This document shows positions 40,700 through 53,700 of a DNA stretch of 64,000 bases, piece after piece; position 1 is the first letter of the stretch; every line of letters begins with the position of its first letter. The position numbers were made by a program, and so were the translations under genes. The stretch is from Apteryx mantelli (taxonomy: Eukaryota; Chordata; Aves; Apterygiformes; Apterygidae): assembly GCF_036417845.1 (NCBI RefSeq), contig NW_027118455.1:26545-90544 (forward strand), read 5' to 3'. The notes beneath the pieces were generated by a model. It saw nothing but the letters and a program-made list of their open reading frames with translations. It searched no databases and was not told the origin of the DNA.

Positions 40700-41500
40700 G
40701 GGTGGGGCTCAGCTGGGGCTGCCCACGGCTGCCCCACGCGAGCTGCTTCGTGGGCTGCCCCACACAGCCTGCCCCACACGGACACGGGCTGCCCCACACC
40801 ACCCACGGACGTGAGCTGCCTCGCAGGCTGCCCCACAGCCCAGTCTGCCCCACGCAGCCTGCCCCACACCACCCCGGCCTGCCCCACATAGCCCCACAGC
40901 CCCGGCCTGCCCCACACGACCCCGGCTCGCCCACAGCCCACCCCACGGCCCCCCCCCTCCCCCCCGCAGCCCTGCCCCACGGCTCCGTCCCTCCCAGCCT
41001 CCGTCCGGCAGGCCGCCCCCTTGCCAGCCCCACGGCTCCTCCGCCTTCGCCCCACGGCGCTGGCCCGCGGCTCCCCCAGCCCCACCGATCTCTTGCTCAG
41101 CCCCACAGCTATCCCCACGGTCAGCCCCACAGATCCTCCAGCCCCACAGATCTGCTTCTCAGCCCCATAGATCCTCCAGCCCCACAGATCTGCTCCTCAG
41201 CCCCATAGTTAACCCCGTGATCAGCCCCATAGATCCTCCAGCCCCACAGATCTGCTTCTCAGCCCCATAGTTAACCCCGTGATCAGCCCCATAGATCCTC
41301 CAGCCTCCAAATGGCCCCACGGCCCCATAACTTCCTCCCCTCCACGGGGCTCTACAGCTGCTCCCCACACGCGGCCCCACAGAACCCCCAGCCCCACAGA
41401 TTCCCCCCCCGCCCTTCCCCCGAGGATCCTCCCGCCCCACAGCTCCCCCCTCCGGGCCCGGCCCCACAGATTTCCCCCCCCCCCGCCCCACATCCCCCCC
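40700..41500. repeat. GCCCCACA-rich degenerate repeats in EIF3C 5' intron
   Basis: CTGCCCCACACGG-type units at 40720-40990 are followed by CAGCCCCACAGATCCTCC, ATCTGCTTCTCAGCCCCATA units at 41095-41300. They separate the coding start from the putative first non-coding exon. Confidence 0.75.
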
Positions 41501-41519
41501 CGGGCCTCCCCCCCCCCCC

Positions 41520-41712
41520 TCACTCGCACGCGACGGCGGTTGCTGCTGCTGCCCGGACCGAGCTGCGCGACGCAAAGACCGCGCCTGCGCGCCGGAACTG
41601 ACGTCACCGCCGTCACCGCCGCACGGGGAGGGGGAGCGACCGGAAGCGGAACTCCGGTAGCGAGCGAGCGCAGGGAGCGACGGGAAATGTAGTCCGGCGC
41701 CAGCAGCGCGCG
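41520..41712 (-). promoter_or_regulatory. EIF3C CpG-island promoter and probable non-coding exon 1
   Basis: On the minus strand this stretch reads ACTACATTTCCCGTCGC (ZNF143-type), GCTTCCGGTCGCTCC (ETS-type), TGACGTCA (CRE, 41599-41606) and a NRF1-like GCGCAGGCGC. Then comes a probable 5' UTR with GCAGCAGCAGCAACCGCC ending at a GTGAGG donor near 41522. The coding exon acceptor is at 40678. It is a typical housekeeping arrangement; the start site is inferred. Confidence 0.65.
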
Positions 41713-41759
41713 ACCCCGCCACCCCCAGCCCCGCCCCCAGGGACACGTCAGACCAAGGG

Positions 41760-44700
41760 GAGGGGCCATTGCTTTATTAGCCCCGCCCACAGCGCTGCTG
41801 TGGGTCCTGGGGCTCTGCCTCGCCGTGGGGCAGAGCCCGGAGTCCATGTCGCCGTGGGTCCCGGGGCTCCGCCTCGCCGTGGGGCAGAGCCAGGGGTCCC
41901 AGGGCTCCTCCTTGCCGTGGGGCACGGCCAGGGGTCCGTGTCGCTGCGGCTCCTGGGTCTCCTCCTCGCCGTGGGGCTGAGCCGGGGCTCTCCCTCACCA
42001 TGGGGCAGTGCTGTGGGTCCCGGGGCTCCTCCTCGCCGTGGGGCTGAGCTGTGGGTCCCAGAGCTCCCCCTTGCCGTGGGGCAGCTCCGTGTGTCCCAGG
42101 CCTCCCCCTCACCATGGGGCTGAGCCATGGGTCCCAGGCCTCCCCCTCGCCGTGGGTCCGAGCCGTGGGTCCCAGAGCTCCCCCTCGCTGTGGGTCTGAG
42201 CTGTGGGTCCCAGAGCTTCCCTCGCCGTGGGTCCCAGGCCTCCCCCTCGCCGTGGGGCAGCACCGTAGGTCCCAAAGCTCCTTCCTCTCCGTGGGTCCGA
42301 GCTGTGGGTCCCAGAGCTCCCCCTCGCTGTGTGTCCCAGGCTTCCCCCTCGCCGTGGGGCAGCGCCATGGGTCCCAGAGCTCCCCTCGCCGTGGGGCAGC
42401 GCTGTGGGTCCCAGGCCTCCCCCTCGCCGTGGGGCGGCGCCGTGGGGCAGCTCAACCGTGGCGGCAGAAGAAGTCGTGCGCGGCCACGGCAGCCCCGGCC
42501 GCCAGGGCGATGCCCAGCGCGTCGCCCACCGCCGCCACCGCCATGGCGAACTCCCGCTGCTCGGGGGGCGCCTGCGGGGCCGAGGAACGCGTGGGTCAGC
42601 CCCACGGCGCCGCCCCACACCCCGCCCCACACCCCCCGCCGCCCACGGCGACCCACCTCGAGGGCGACGCGGGCGAAGGCGTTGGCGTAGGCGGCTCCCC
42701 CCAGCAGCCCCTCGTAGCCCACCAGCGCCGAGGCGGCCGCCGGCCCCGGCAGCCAGCGCCCCACCACGGCGCTCAGCACCAGCCCCGCGTTGACGCTCTG
42801 TGGGGCGACGACAAGCACTTAGGGGGCAGCCGTGGGGCAGCGCCGCCCCCCCCGGAAACCCGCCTCGCACCTGCAGCAGCGCCAGCAGCCAGACGCGGCG
42901 CAGGCGGACGCAGCGCAGCGACGAGCGCGACGCGAAGACGCCGGCTTGGTAGGCGAGCTGGTACCTGCGGCGCCGTGGGGCGGCGCTTAGGGGGCGGCAC
43001 TTAGGGGGCGGCGCCGCCCCCCCCCGTCCTGCCCCACACGCGCCGGCCCCACGGCGCCTCTCACCAGCGGTACTGCTCCGCGTGGCTCAGCGCCGATCCC
43101 GGGAAGTACAGCAGCTCCAGCTGTGCGCGGGGGGACGTGTGGGTCAGGGCTCCGGCCCCACGGTGCTGCCCCACACCGCACGAGGCTCCGCCCCCCACCC
43201 CACGAGGCTCCGCCCCCCCCGCGGACGCACCAGGCCCTGGTTGATGAAGTACTCGGCGAAGTAGACGATCGTCAGCGGCACCAGGTACTTCAGGAGACCC
43301 TGCGGGGGGGGGGGCGGCAGATGGGGAGGAGGCCCAGGCGTCCGGGAGGGGCCCAGGCGTCCGGGAAGGGCCCAGGCGTCCGGGAGGGACCCAGGAGTCC
43401 GGGAAGGGCCCAAGCATCCGGGAGGGGCCCAGGCGTCCGGGAGGGGCCCAGGCGTCCGGGAAGGGCCCAGGCGTCCGGGAGGGGCCCAGGCGTCCGGGAA
43501 GGGCCCAGGTGTCCGGGAGGGACCCAGGAGTCCGGGAAGGGCCCAAGCATCCGGGAGGGGCCCAGGTGTCCGGGAGGGGCCCAGGCGTCCGGGGAGGGGC
43601 CCAGGCGTCCGGGAGGGACCCAGGCATCCAGGAAGGACCCAGGCGTCCGGGAGGGGCCCAGGAGTCCAGAGGGGCCCAGGTGTCCGGGAAGGGGCCCAGG
43701 TGTCCGGGAGGGGCCCAGGTGTCCGGGAGGGGACCCAGGAGTCCGGGAAAGGACCCAGGTGTCCGGGAGGGACCCAGGAGTCCAGAGGGGCCCAGGTGTC
43801 CGGGAAGGGGCCCAGGTGTCCGGGAGGGGCCCAGGTGTCCGGGAGGGGACCCAGGAGTCCGGGAAAGGACCCAGGTGTCCGGGAAGGGGCCCAGGTGTCC
43901 GGGAGGGGCCCAGGTGTCCGGGAAGGGACCCAGGTGTCTGGGAGGGGCCCAGGTGTCCGGGAAGGACCCAGGTGTCCAGGAAGGGCCCAGGCGTCCGGGA
44001 GGGGCCCAGGAGTCCGGGAAGGGCCCAGGAGTCTGGGGAGGGCCCAGGCGTTTGGGAGGGGCCCAGGCATCCGGGAGGGGCCCAGGTGTCCGGGGGGGCC
44101 CAGGTGTCCGGGAAGGGCCCAGGCGTCCGGGAGGGGCCCAGGCGTCCTGGAAGGGCCAAGGAGTCCAGGAGGGGCCCAGGAGTCCAGGAAGGGCCCAGGA
44201 GTCTGGGGAGGGGCCCAGGCGTCCGGGAGGGGCCCAGGAGTCCGGGAAGGGCCCAGGAGTCTGGGGAGGGGCCCAGGCGTCCGGGAGGGGCCCAGGAGTC
44301 CGGGAAGGGCCCAGGAGTCTGGGGAGGGCCCAGGCGTTTGGGAGGGGCCCAGGCGTCCGGGAAGGACCCAGGTGTCCGGGAGGGACCCAGGCGTCCGGGA
44401 AGGGCCCAGTTGTCCGGGAAGGACCCAGGTGTCCGGGAGGGGCCCAGGCGTCCGGGAGGGGCCCAGGCATCCGGGAAGGGACCCAGGTGTCCGTGAGGGT
44501 CCCAGGCATCTAGGAGGGGCCCAGGTGTCCGGGGGGACCCAGGAGTCCGGGGAGGGGCCCAGGAGTCCGGGAAGGGCCCAGGCGTCCGGGAGGGGCCCAG
44601 GCGTCCGGGAGGGGCCCAGGCGTCCGGGAAGGACCCAGGCGTCCAGGGAAGGGGCCCAGGCGTCCGGGAGGGGCCCAGGCATCCGGGAAAGGACCCAGGC

Positions 44701-47700
44701 ATCCGGGAGGGGCCCAGGCGTCCGGGAGGGGCCCAGGCGTCCGGGAAGGACCCAAGTGTCCAGGAGGGACCCAGGCATCCGGGGAAGGGGCCCAGGCGTC
44801 CGGGCGCCCCCCCCCCCCCAATTTCCTCACCTTAACCACCCTCCACTTGGTGCCGGGGGGGGGCGGCTCCGGGGGGGCCCCCAGCAGCGGCTGCTCCGCG
44901 GGGGGGGGGGGCGGCGGCGGCGGCCGCAGCAGGCAGAAGTAGCTGTTGGTGGGGGGGGGGGGCAGGGGGGAGGCGTTACCCCCCCTCTCGCCTGCCCCAT
45001 AGCGGCCCCCCCCCGCCCCACACGTGTCCCCCCCCCGTGTCCCCGGTACCTGAGCAGCGCGGCCTGCGGCACCGCCAGCATCGGCAGCAAGGCGCGGGGG
45101 GGGCCCAGTCCCGCCTGCGTCAGGGCCCCGTAGGCCAGGGCCCCCCCCAGCCCCGCCGCCCCCGTCCCCGAGGCCCAGGAGGCCACCGCCGCCCTGCGGG
45201 GGGGCAGAGGGGGGGGACACACGTCACGGGGGGGGGGCCGAAACGCGTCCCACCCCCCCCCCCAGAGCGCCTGACCCCCCCCAACACCCCTGACCCCCCC
45301 CCAGCTCCCCCATGATGCCCCCCCCAAACCCAGCTTGGCTCCTCAATGACCCCCCCAGACCCCCCAGGACCCCCAACCACCCCCAGGGCCCCCCCCAGAC
45401 CCCCAATAGCCCCCCAAGGCCCCCCCAGACCCCCCCGGGACCCCCAACTGCCCCCCCGGGACCCCCAACCCCCCACCAATGACCCCCCAGGGCCCCCCCA
45501 AACCCAACCTGGCTCCCAAATGACCCCCCCCGACCCCCCCTGGGACCCCTAACACCCCCCCAATGACCCCCCCAGACCCCCCCGAGACCCCCAACCACCC
45601 CCAGGGCCCCCCCCAGACCCCCAATGACCCCCCAGGGCCCCCCCAAACCCAGCTTGGCTCCCCAATGGCCCCCCCAGACCCCCCCGGGACCCCCAACACC
45701 CCCAGGGACCCCCCCCAACCCTCCCCAATGACCCCCCCAAACCCCCCTGGGACCCCCAACTGCCCCCATAGGCCCCCCCCAACCCCCCAATAACCCCCCC
45801 CAGGGCCCCCCCCAGACCCAACCTGGCTCCCCAGGGCCCCCCTAACCCTCCCCAATGACCCCCCCAGACCCCCCCGGGACCCCCAACCCCCCCAGGGACC
45901 CCCAACATCCCCCCAATGACCCCCTAGGGCCCCCCCCAAACCCAACCTGGCTCCCCAATGACCCCCCCAGACCCCCCAGGACCCCCAACCACCCCCAGGG
46001 CCCCCCCCAGACCCCCAATAACCCCCCAGGGCCCCCCCAAACCCAACCTAGCTCCCAAATGACCCCCCCAGACCCCCCAGGGACCCCCAACCACCCCCAG
46101 GGCTCCCCCAAACCCAACCTGGTTCCCCAGGGCCCCCCCAACCACCCCAATGACCCCCCAGGGCCCCCCCAACCACCCCAATGACCCCCCCCCGACCCCC
46201 CTGGGACCCCCAACTGCCCCCAGGGCCCCCCCAACCCCCCCCAATAACCCCCCAGGGCCCCCCGGGACCCCCAACACCCCCCCAATAACCCCCCCAGGGT
46301 CCCCCCAGGCCCAACCTGGCTCCCCAGTGACCCCCCCAATGGCCCCCCCGGGACCCCCAACCCCCCCCCCAATGCGTTATGGGGTCCCCCCCCCCGCGTC
46401 CCCCCCCCCGGCGGTACCTGGGGTACAAGGAGGCGAGCGCCAGGAACGTCACCTCGCCCAGCCCCGAGGAGGCGCTGGCCAGCACCACGCCTGGGGGGGG
46501 GGGTCGGGGTTGGGGGGGGTCAGGGGGGTCCCACAGCGTGTGTCCCCCCCCCCACGGGGTCCCCGTCCCCCCCCCGGGTCCCCGTCACTCACCGGCCAGG
46601 CTGAGGGCGACGCCGGCGGAGAGCGAGACCAGGGCGAAGCTGCCCCAGGCGCCCAGGGCACAAAGCACCGCGCGGGGGCTGCGTGCGGGCAGGAGGAGGG
46701 GGGGGGTTAGACGGGGCCCAGGCGTCCGGGACGGGGGGAACCCAGTGTCTGGGATGGGGGGGGACCTGGTGTCCGGGATGGGGCCCAGGTGTCTGGGATG
46801 GGGGGAGACCTGGTGTCCAGGATGGGGCTCAGGTGTCTGGGATGGGGGGAGACCTGGTGTCCAGGATGGGGGGGGACCTGGTGTCCGGGATGGGGCCCAG
46901 GTGTCTGGGATGGGGGGAGACCTGGTGTCCAGGATGGGGCCCAGGTGTCTGGGATGGGGGGAGACCTGGTGTCCAGGATGGGGCTCAGGTGTCTGGGATG
47001 GGGGGAGACCTGGTGTCCAGGATGGGGGGGGACCTGGTGTCCGGGATGGGGCCCAGGTGTCTGGGATGGGGGGAGACCTGGTGTCCAGGATGGGGCTCAG
47101 GTGTCTGGGATGGGGGGAGACCTGGTGTCCAGGATGGGGGGGGACCTGGTGTCCGGGATGGGGCCCAGGTGTCTGGGATGGGGGGAGACCTGGTGTCCAG
47201 GATGGGGCCCAGGTGTCTGGGATGGGGGGAGACCTGGTGTCCAGGATGGGGCCCAGGTGTCTGGGATGGGGGGAGACCTGGTGTCCAGGATGGGGGGAGA
47301 CCTGGTGTCTGGGATGGGGGGAGACCTGGTGTCCAGGATGGGGGGGGACCTGGTGTCCGGGATGGGGCCCAGGTGTCCGGGATGGGGGCCCAGGCATCCG
47401 GGAGGGGCCCTGGTGTCCGGGATGGGGGGGACCTGGTGTCCAGGAAGGGGCCCAGGTGTCCGGGTCGGGGCCCAGGCATCCGGGACGGGGCCCCTGGTGT
47501 CCAGGATGAGGGCCCAGGCGTCCGGGATGGGGGGGACCTGGTGTCTGGGATGGGGCCCAGGTGTCCGGATTGGGGGCCCAGGCATCCGGGTCGGGGCCCA
47601 CGTGTCCGGGATGGGGCCCAGGTGTCCGGGTCGGGGCCCAGGCAGCCGGGATGGGGGCCCAGGTGTCCGGGATGGGGGGTCCATGTCTGGGATGGGGGCC

Positions 47701-50700
47701 CAAGCATCTGGGATGGGGGCCCAGGTGTCCGGGTTGGGGGCCCAGGTGTCCGGGTTGGGGGCCCAGGCGTCCGGGACGGGGCCCAGGTGTCCGGGAGGGA
47801 CCCAGGTGTCCGGGTCGGGGGCCCAGGCGTCCGGGCCGAGCCCCCCCCCACACACACACCTGTAGGGCAGCAGGTGGAGGCCGAACGGAGCCACCAGCTT
47901 GATCAGCAGCGTGGGCAGGATGTCGGCCAGCAGCACCGCCTAGAAGGGGCGGGGCCAGGGTAAGCCACGCCCCCAGGGTGAGGCCACGCCCCCTCGGGTA
48001 GGCCACACCCCCTCAGGTAGGCCACATCCCCAGGGGAGGCCTCACCCCCAAGGCAAAACCAGGTGCCCCCCCCCAGGTGACATCACACCCCTGGGTGAGG
48101 CCACACCCCCAAGGGCCAGGCCACACCCACACAGCCGAGACCCCGCCCCCAGGACAAGGCCACGCCCCCGGGCAAAGGCCACACCCCCAGGGCCAAGCCA
48201 CACCCCCCAATGCCAGGCCAGGCTCTTCCCCATGGTGAAGCCACACACCCCCAGGGCAAGAGCACAGCTGCATAGGCTCCACCCCCAAGGCCAAGCCATA
48301 CCCCCAAGGCCAAGCCACACCCCCAGGGGTCAAGCCACACCCCCAGGATGAAGCCACGCCCCCAAGGCCCAGGCCACACTCCCAAAGCCAGACCCCTCCC
48401 CCCCCCAGAGCCAGGTCAGACCCCCACCGTGGTGAAGCCACACCCCCTAAGCCCAGGCCACACCCCCGGGGTGAAGCCACACCCCAGGGCTAGGCCCCGC
48501 CCACACAGCAGAGGCCCCGCCCCCCAACTCACCCCTGTGGACATGGGGTTGCAGTCGTAGGGGGAGACGCTGCCGTTGGCGCCGTGGGGTGGATCCGCGG
48601 GGGCCTGGGGGGGCGAAGAGACGTGAGGGGGGGGGTTCACATGGGAGGGTCTCGCACGGGGGTCTCGCACAAGGGTCTCTCTCGCACGAGGGTCTCGCAC
48701 GAGGGTCTCGCACGAGGGTCTCGCACGGGGGTCTCTCTCGCACGAGGGTCTCGCACGAGGGTCTCGCACGGGGGTCTCGCACGGGGGTCTCGCACGAAGG
48801 TCTCTCTCGCACGGGGTCTCGCACGGGGTCTCGCACGGGGTCTCGCACGGGGGTCTCTCTCGCACGGGGTCTCGCACGGGGTCTCGCACGGGGTCTCGCA
48901 CGGGGTCTCGCACGGGGGTCTCGCACGAGGGTCTCTCTCGCACGGGGTCTCGCACGAGGGTCTCGCACGGGGTCTCGCACGGGGGTCTCGCACGGGGGTC
49001 TCTCTCGCACGGGGTCTCGCACGGGGTCTCGCACGGGGTCTCTCTCGCACGGGGTCTCGCACGGGGGTCTCGCACGAGGGTCTCTCTCGCACGGGGTCTC
49101 GCACGAGGGTCTCGCACGGGGTCTCGCACGAGGGTCTCGCACGGGGGTCTCGCACGAGGGTCTCGCACGGGGTCTCGCACGAGGGTCTCGCACGAGGGTC
49201 TCGCATGGGGTCTCGCACGGGGGTCTCGCACGGGGTCTCGCACGGGGTCTCGCACGAGGGTCTCGCACGGGGTCTCGCACGGGGTCTCGCACGAGGGTCT
49301 CGCACGAGGGTCTCACACGGGGTCTCGTACGGGGTCTCGTACGGGGTCTCGCACGGGGTCTCGCACGGGGGTCTCTCTCGCACGGGGTCTCGCACGGGGT
49401 CTCGCACGGGGTCTCGCACGGGGTCTCGCACGAGGGTCTCTCTCGCACGGGGTCTCGCACGAGGGTCTCGCACGGGGTCTCGCACGGGGGTCTCGCACGG
49501 GGGTCTCTCTCGCACGGGGTCTCGCACGGGGTCTCGCACGGGGTCTCGCACGGGGGTCTCGCACGAGGGTCTCTCTCGCACGGGGTCTCGCACGAGGGTC
49601 TCGCACGGGGGTCTCGCACGAGGGTCTCGCACGGGGTCTCGCACGAGGGTCTCGCACGAGGGTCTCACACGGGGGTCTCGCACGGGGGTCTCGTACGGGG
49701 TCTCACACGAGGGTCTCGCACGGGGTCTCGCACGAGGGTCTCGCACGGGGGTCTCGTACGGGGTCTCACACGGGGTCTCACACGAGGGTCTCGCACGGGG
49801 TCTCGCACGGGGTCTCGCACGAGGGTCTCGCACGGGGGTCTCGTACGGGGTCTCGCACGGGGTCTCGCACGGGGGTCTCGCACGGGGTCTCGCACGGGGT
49901 CTCGCACGAGGGTCTCGCACGGGGTCTCGCACGGGGTCTCGCACGAGGGTCTCGCACGAGGGTCTCTCTCGCACGAGGGTCTCGCATGGGGTCTCGCACG
50001 AGGGTCTCGCACGAGGGTCTCGCTCGGGGGTCTCGCACGGGGTCTCGCACGGGGTCTCGCACGAGGGTCTCGCATGAGGTCTCGCACGGGGTCTCGCACG
50101 AGGGTCTCGCACGGGGTCTCGCACGGGGTCTCGCACGGGGGTCTCGTACGGGGTCTCACACGAGGGTCTCGCACGGGGTCTCGCACGAGGGTCTCGCACG
50201 GGGTCTCGCACGAGGGAGTCACACGAGGGTCTCGTACGGGGGTCTCGCACGAGGGTCTCGCACGGGGGTCTCGCACGGGGTCTCACACGAGGGTCTCACA
50301 CGAGGGTCTCGCACGGGGTCTCACACGAGGGTCTCGCACGAGGGTCTCGCACGGGGTCTCGCATGGGGGACTCGCACGGGGTCTCGCACGAGGGTCTCGC
50401 ACGGGGGTCTCGCACGGGGTCTCACACGGGGTCTCGCACGGGGGTCTCACACGGGGGTCTCGCACGAGGGTCTCGCACGGGGGTCTCGCACGAGGGTCTC
50501 GCACGGGGTCTCGCACGGGGTCTCGCACGGGGTCTCGCACGAGGGTCTCGCACGGGGTCTCACACGAGGGTCTCGCACGGGGGTCTCGCACGGGGTCTCA
50601 CACGAGGGTCTCGCACGGGGTCTCGTACGGGGTCTCGCACGGGGGTCTCGCACGAGGGTCTCGCACGGGGGTCTCGCACGGGGTCTCGCACAAGGGTCTC

Positions 50701-53700
50701 GCACGAGGGTCTCGCACGGGGTCTCGCACGGGGGTCTCGCACGGGGTCTCGCACGGGGGTCTCGCACGGGGTCTCGCACGAGGGTCTCGCACGAGGGTCT
50801 CACACGGGGTCTCGCACGGGGTCTCGCACGGGGGTCTCACACGGGGGTCTCGTACGGGGGTCTCGCACGGGGGTCTCGTACGGGGGTCTCGCACGGGGGT
50901 CTCGCACGAGGGTCTCGCACGGGGGTCTCGTACGGGGGTCTCGCACGAGGGTCTCACACGGGGGTCTCGCACGGGGTCTCGCACGGGGGTCTCACACGGG
51001 GGTCTCGTACGGGGGTCTCGCACGGGGTCTCGCACGGGGTCTCGCACGGGGGTCTCGCACGAGGGTCTCGCACGGGGGTCTCACACGGGGGTCTCACACG
51101 GGGGTCTCGTACGGGGTCTCGCACGGGGTCTCGCACGGGGGTCTCACACGGGGGTCTCGCACGGGGTCTCGCACGAGGGTCTCGCACGGGGGTCTCGCAC
51201 GGGGGTCTCACACGGGGGTCTCACACGGGGGTCTCGTACGGGGTCTCGCACGGGGTCTCGCACGGGGGTCTCACACGGGGTCTCGCACGGGGTCTTGCAC
51301 GGGGGTCTCACACGGGGTCTCTCTCGCACGAGGGTCTCGCACGGGGTCTCGCACGAGGGTCTCGCACGAGGGTCTCGCACGAGGGTCTCGCACGAGGGTC
51401 TCGCACGTGGTCTCTCTCGCACGAGGGTCTCACACGGGGTCTCGCACGGGGTCTCGCACGGGGTCTCGCACGGGGGTCTCTCTCGCACGGGGTCTCGCAC
51501 GGGGTCTCGCACGGGGTCTCGCACGGGGTCTCGCACGGGGGTCTCGCACGAGGGTCTCTCTCGCACGGGGTCTCGCACGAGGGTCTCGCACGGGGTCTCG
51601 CACGGGGGTCTCGCACGGGGGTCTCTCTCGCACGGGGTCTCGCACGGGGTCTCGCACGGGGTCTCGCACGGGGGTCTCGCACGAGGGTCTCTCTCGCACG
51701 GGGTCTCGCACGAGGGTCTCGCACGGGGTCTCGCACGAGGGTCTCGCACGAGGGTCTCGCATGGGGTCTCGCACGGGGTCTCGCACGAGGGTCTCGCACG
51801 AGGGTCTCGCACGGGGTCTCGCACGGGGTCTCGCACGAGGGTCTCGCACGGGGTCTCGCACGGGGTCTCGCACGAGGGTCTCGCACGAGGGTCTCTCTCG
51901 CACGAGGGTCTCGCATGGGGTCTCGCACGAGGGTCTCGCACGAGGGTCTCGCTCGGGGGTCTCGCACGGGGTCTCGCACGGGGTCTCGCACGAGGGTCTC
52001 GCATGAGGTCTCGCACGGGGTCTCGCACGAGGGTCTCGCACGAGGGTCTCGCATGAGGTCTCGCACGGGGTCTCACACGAGGGTCTCGCACGGGGTCTCA
52101 CACGAGGGTCTCGCACGGGGTCTCGCACGGGGTCTCGCACGGGGGTCTCACACGGGGGTCTCACACGGGGGTCTCGCACGGGGGTCTCGTACGGGGTCTC
52201 ACACGAGGGTCTCGCACGGGGTCTCGCACGGGGGTCTCGTACGGGGTCTCACACGAGGGTCTCGCACGGGGTCTCGCACGGGGGTCTCGCACGGGGGTCT
52301 CGCACGAGGGTCTCGCACGGGGGTCTCGCACGGGGTCTCACACGAGGGTCTCGCACGAGGGTCTCGCACGGGGTCTCGCACGAGGGTCTCGCACGGGGGT
52401 CTCGCACGGGGTCTCACACGGGGTCTCGCACGGGGGTCTCACACGGGGGTCTCGCACGAGGGTCTCGCACGGGGGTCTCGCACGAGGGTCTCGCACGGGG
52501 TCTCGCACGGGGTCTCGCACGGGGTCTCGCACGAGGGTCTCGCACGGGGTCTCACACGAGGGTCTCGCACGGGGGTCTCGCACGGGGTCTCACACGAGGG
52601 TCTCGCACGGGGTCTCGTACGGGGTCTCGCACGGGGGTCTCGCACGAGGGTCTCGCACGGGGGTCTCGCACGGGGGTCTCGCACGAGGGTCTCGCACGAG
52701 GGTCTCACACGGGGGTCTCGCACGGGGTCTCGCACGGGGTCTCGCACGGGGTCTCGCACGAGGGTCTCACACGGGGGTCTCGTACGGGGGTCTCGCACGG
52801 GGTCTCGCACGGGGTCTCGCACGGGGTCTCGCACGGGGGTCTCGCACGAGGGTCTCGCACGGGGGTCTCACACGGGGGTCTCACACGGGGGTCTCGTACG
52901 GGGTCTCGCACGGGGTCTCGCACGGGGGTCTCACACGGGGGTCTCGCACGGGGTCTCGCACGAGGGTCTCGCACGGGGGTCTCGCACGGGGGTCTCACAC
53001 GGGGGTCTCACACGGGGGTCTCGTACGGGGTCTCGCACGGGGTCTCGCACGGGGGTCTCGCACGGGGGTCTCGCACGAGGGTCTCGCACGGGGTCTCGCA
53101 CGGGGTCTCGCACGAGGGTCTCGTACGGGGGTCTCGCTCGGGGTCTTGCACGGGGGTCTCGCACGGGGTCTCTCTCGCACGAGGGTCTCGCACGGGGTCT
53201 CGCACAAGGGTCTCGCACGAGGGTCTCGCACGGGGTCTTGCACGGGGGTCTCGCACGGGGTCTCTCTCGCACGAGGGTCTCGCACGGGGTCTCGCACGAG
53301 GGTCTCGCACGAGGGTCTCGCACGGGGTCTCGCACGGGGTCTCGCACGGGGTCTCGCACGAGGGTCTCGCACGAGGGTCTCGCACGTGGTCTCTCTCGCA
53401 CGAGGGTCTCGCACGGGGTCTCGCACGAGGGAGTCGCACGAGGGTCTCGCACGAGGGTCTCGCACGGGGTCTCGCAAGGGGGTCTCGCACGAGGGTCTCG
53501 CACGGGGTCTCGCACGGGGGTCTCGCACGAGGGTCTCGCACGAGGGTCTCACACGAGGGTCTCGCACGAGGGTCTCGCACGGGGTCTCGCACGAGGGTCT
53601 TACACGAGGGTCTCGCACGGGGTCTCACACGGGGGTCTCGCACGAGGGTCTCGCACGGGGTCTCGCACGGGGGTCTCACACGGGGTCTCGCACGAGGGTC

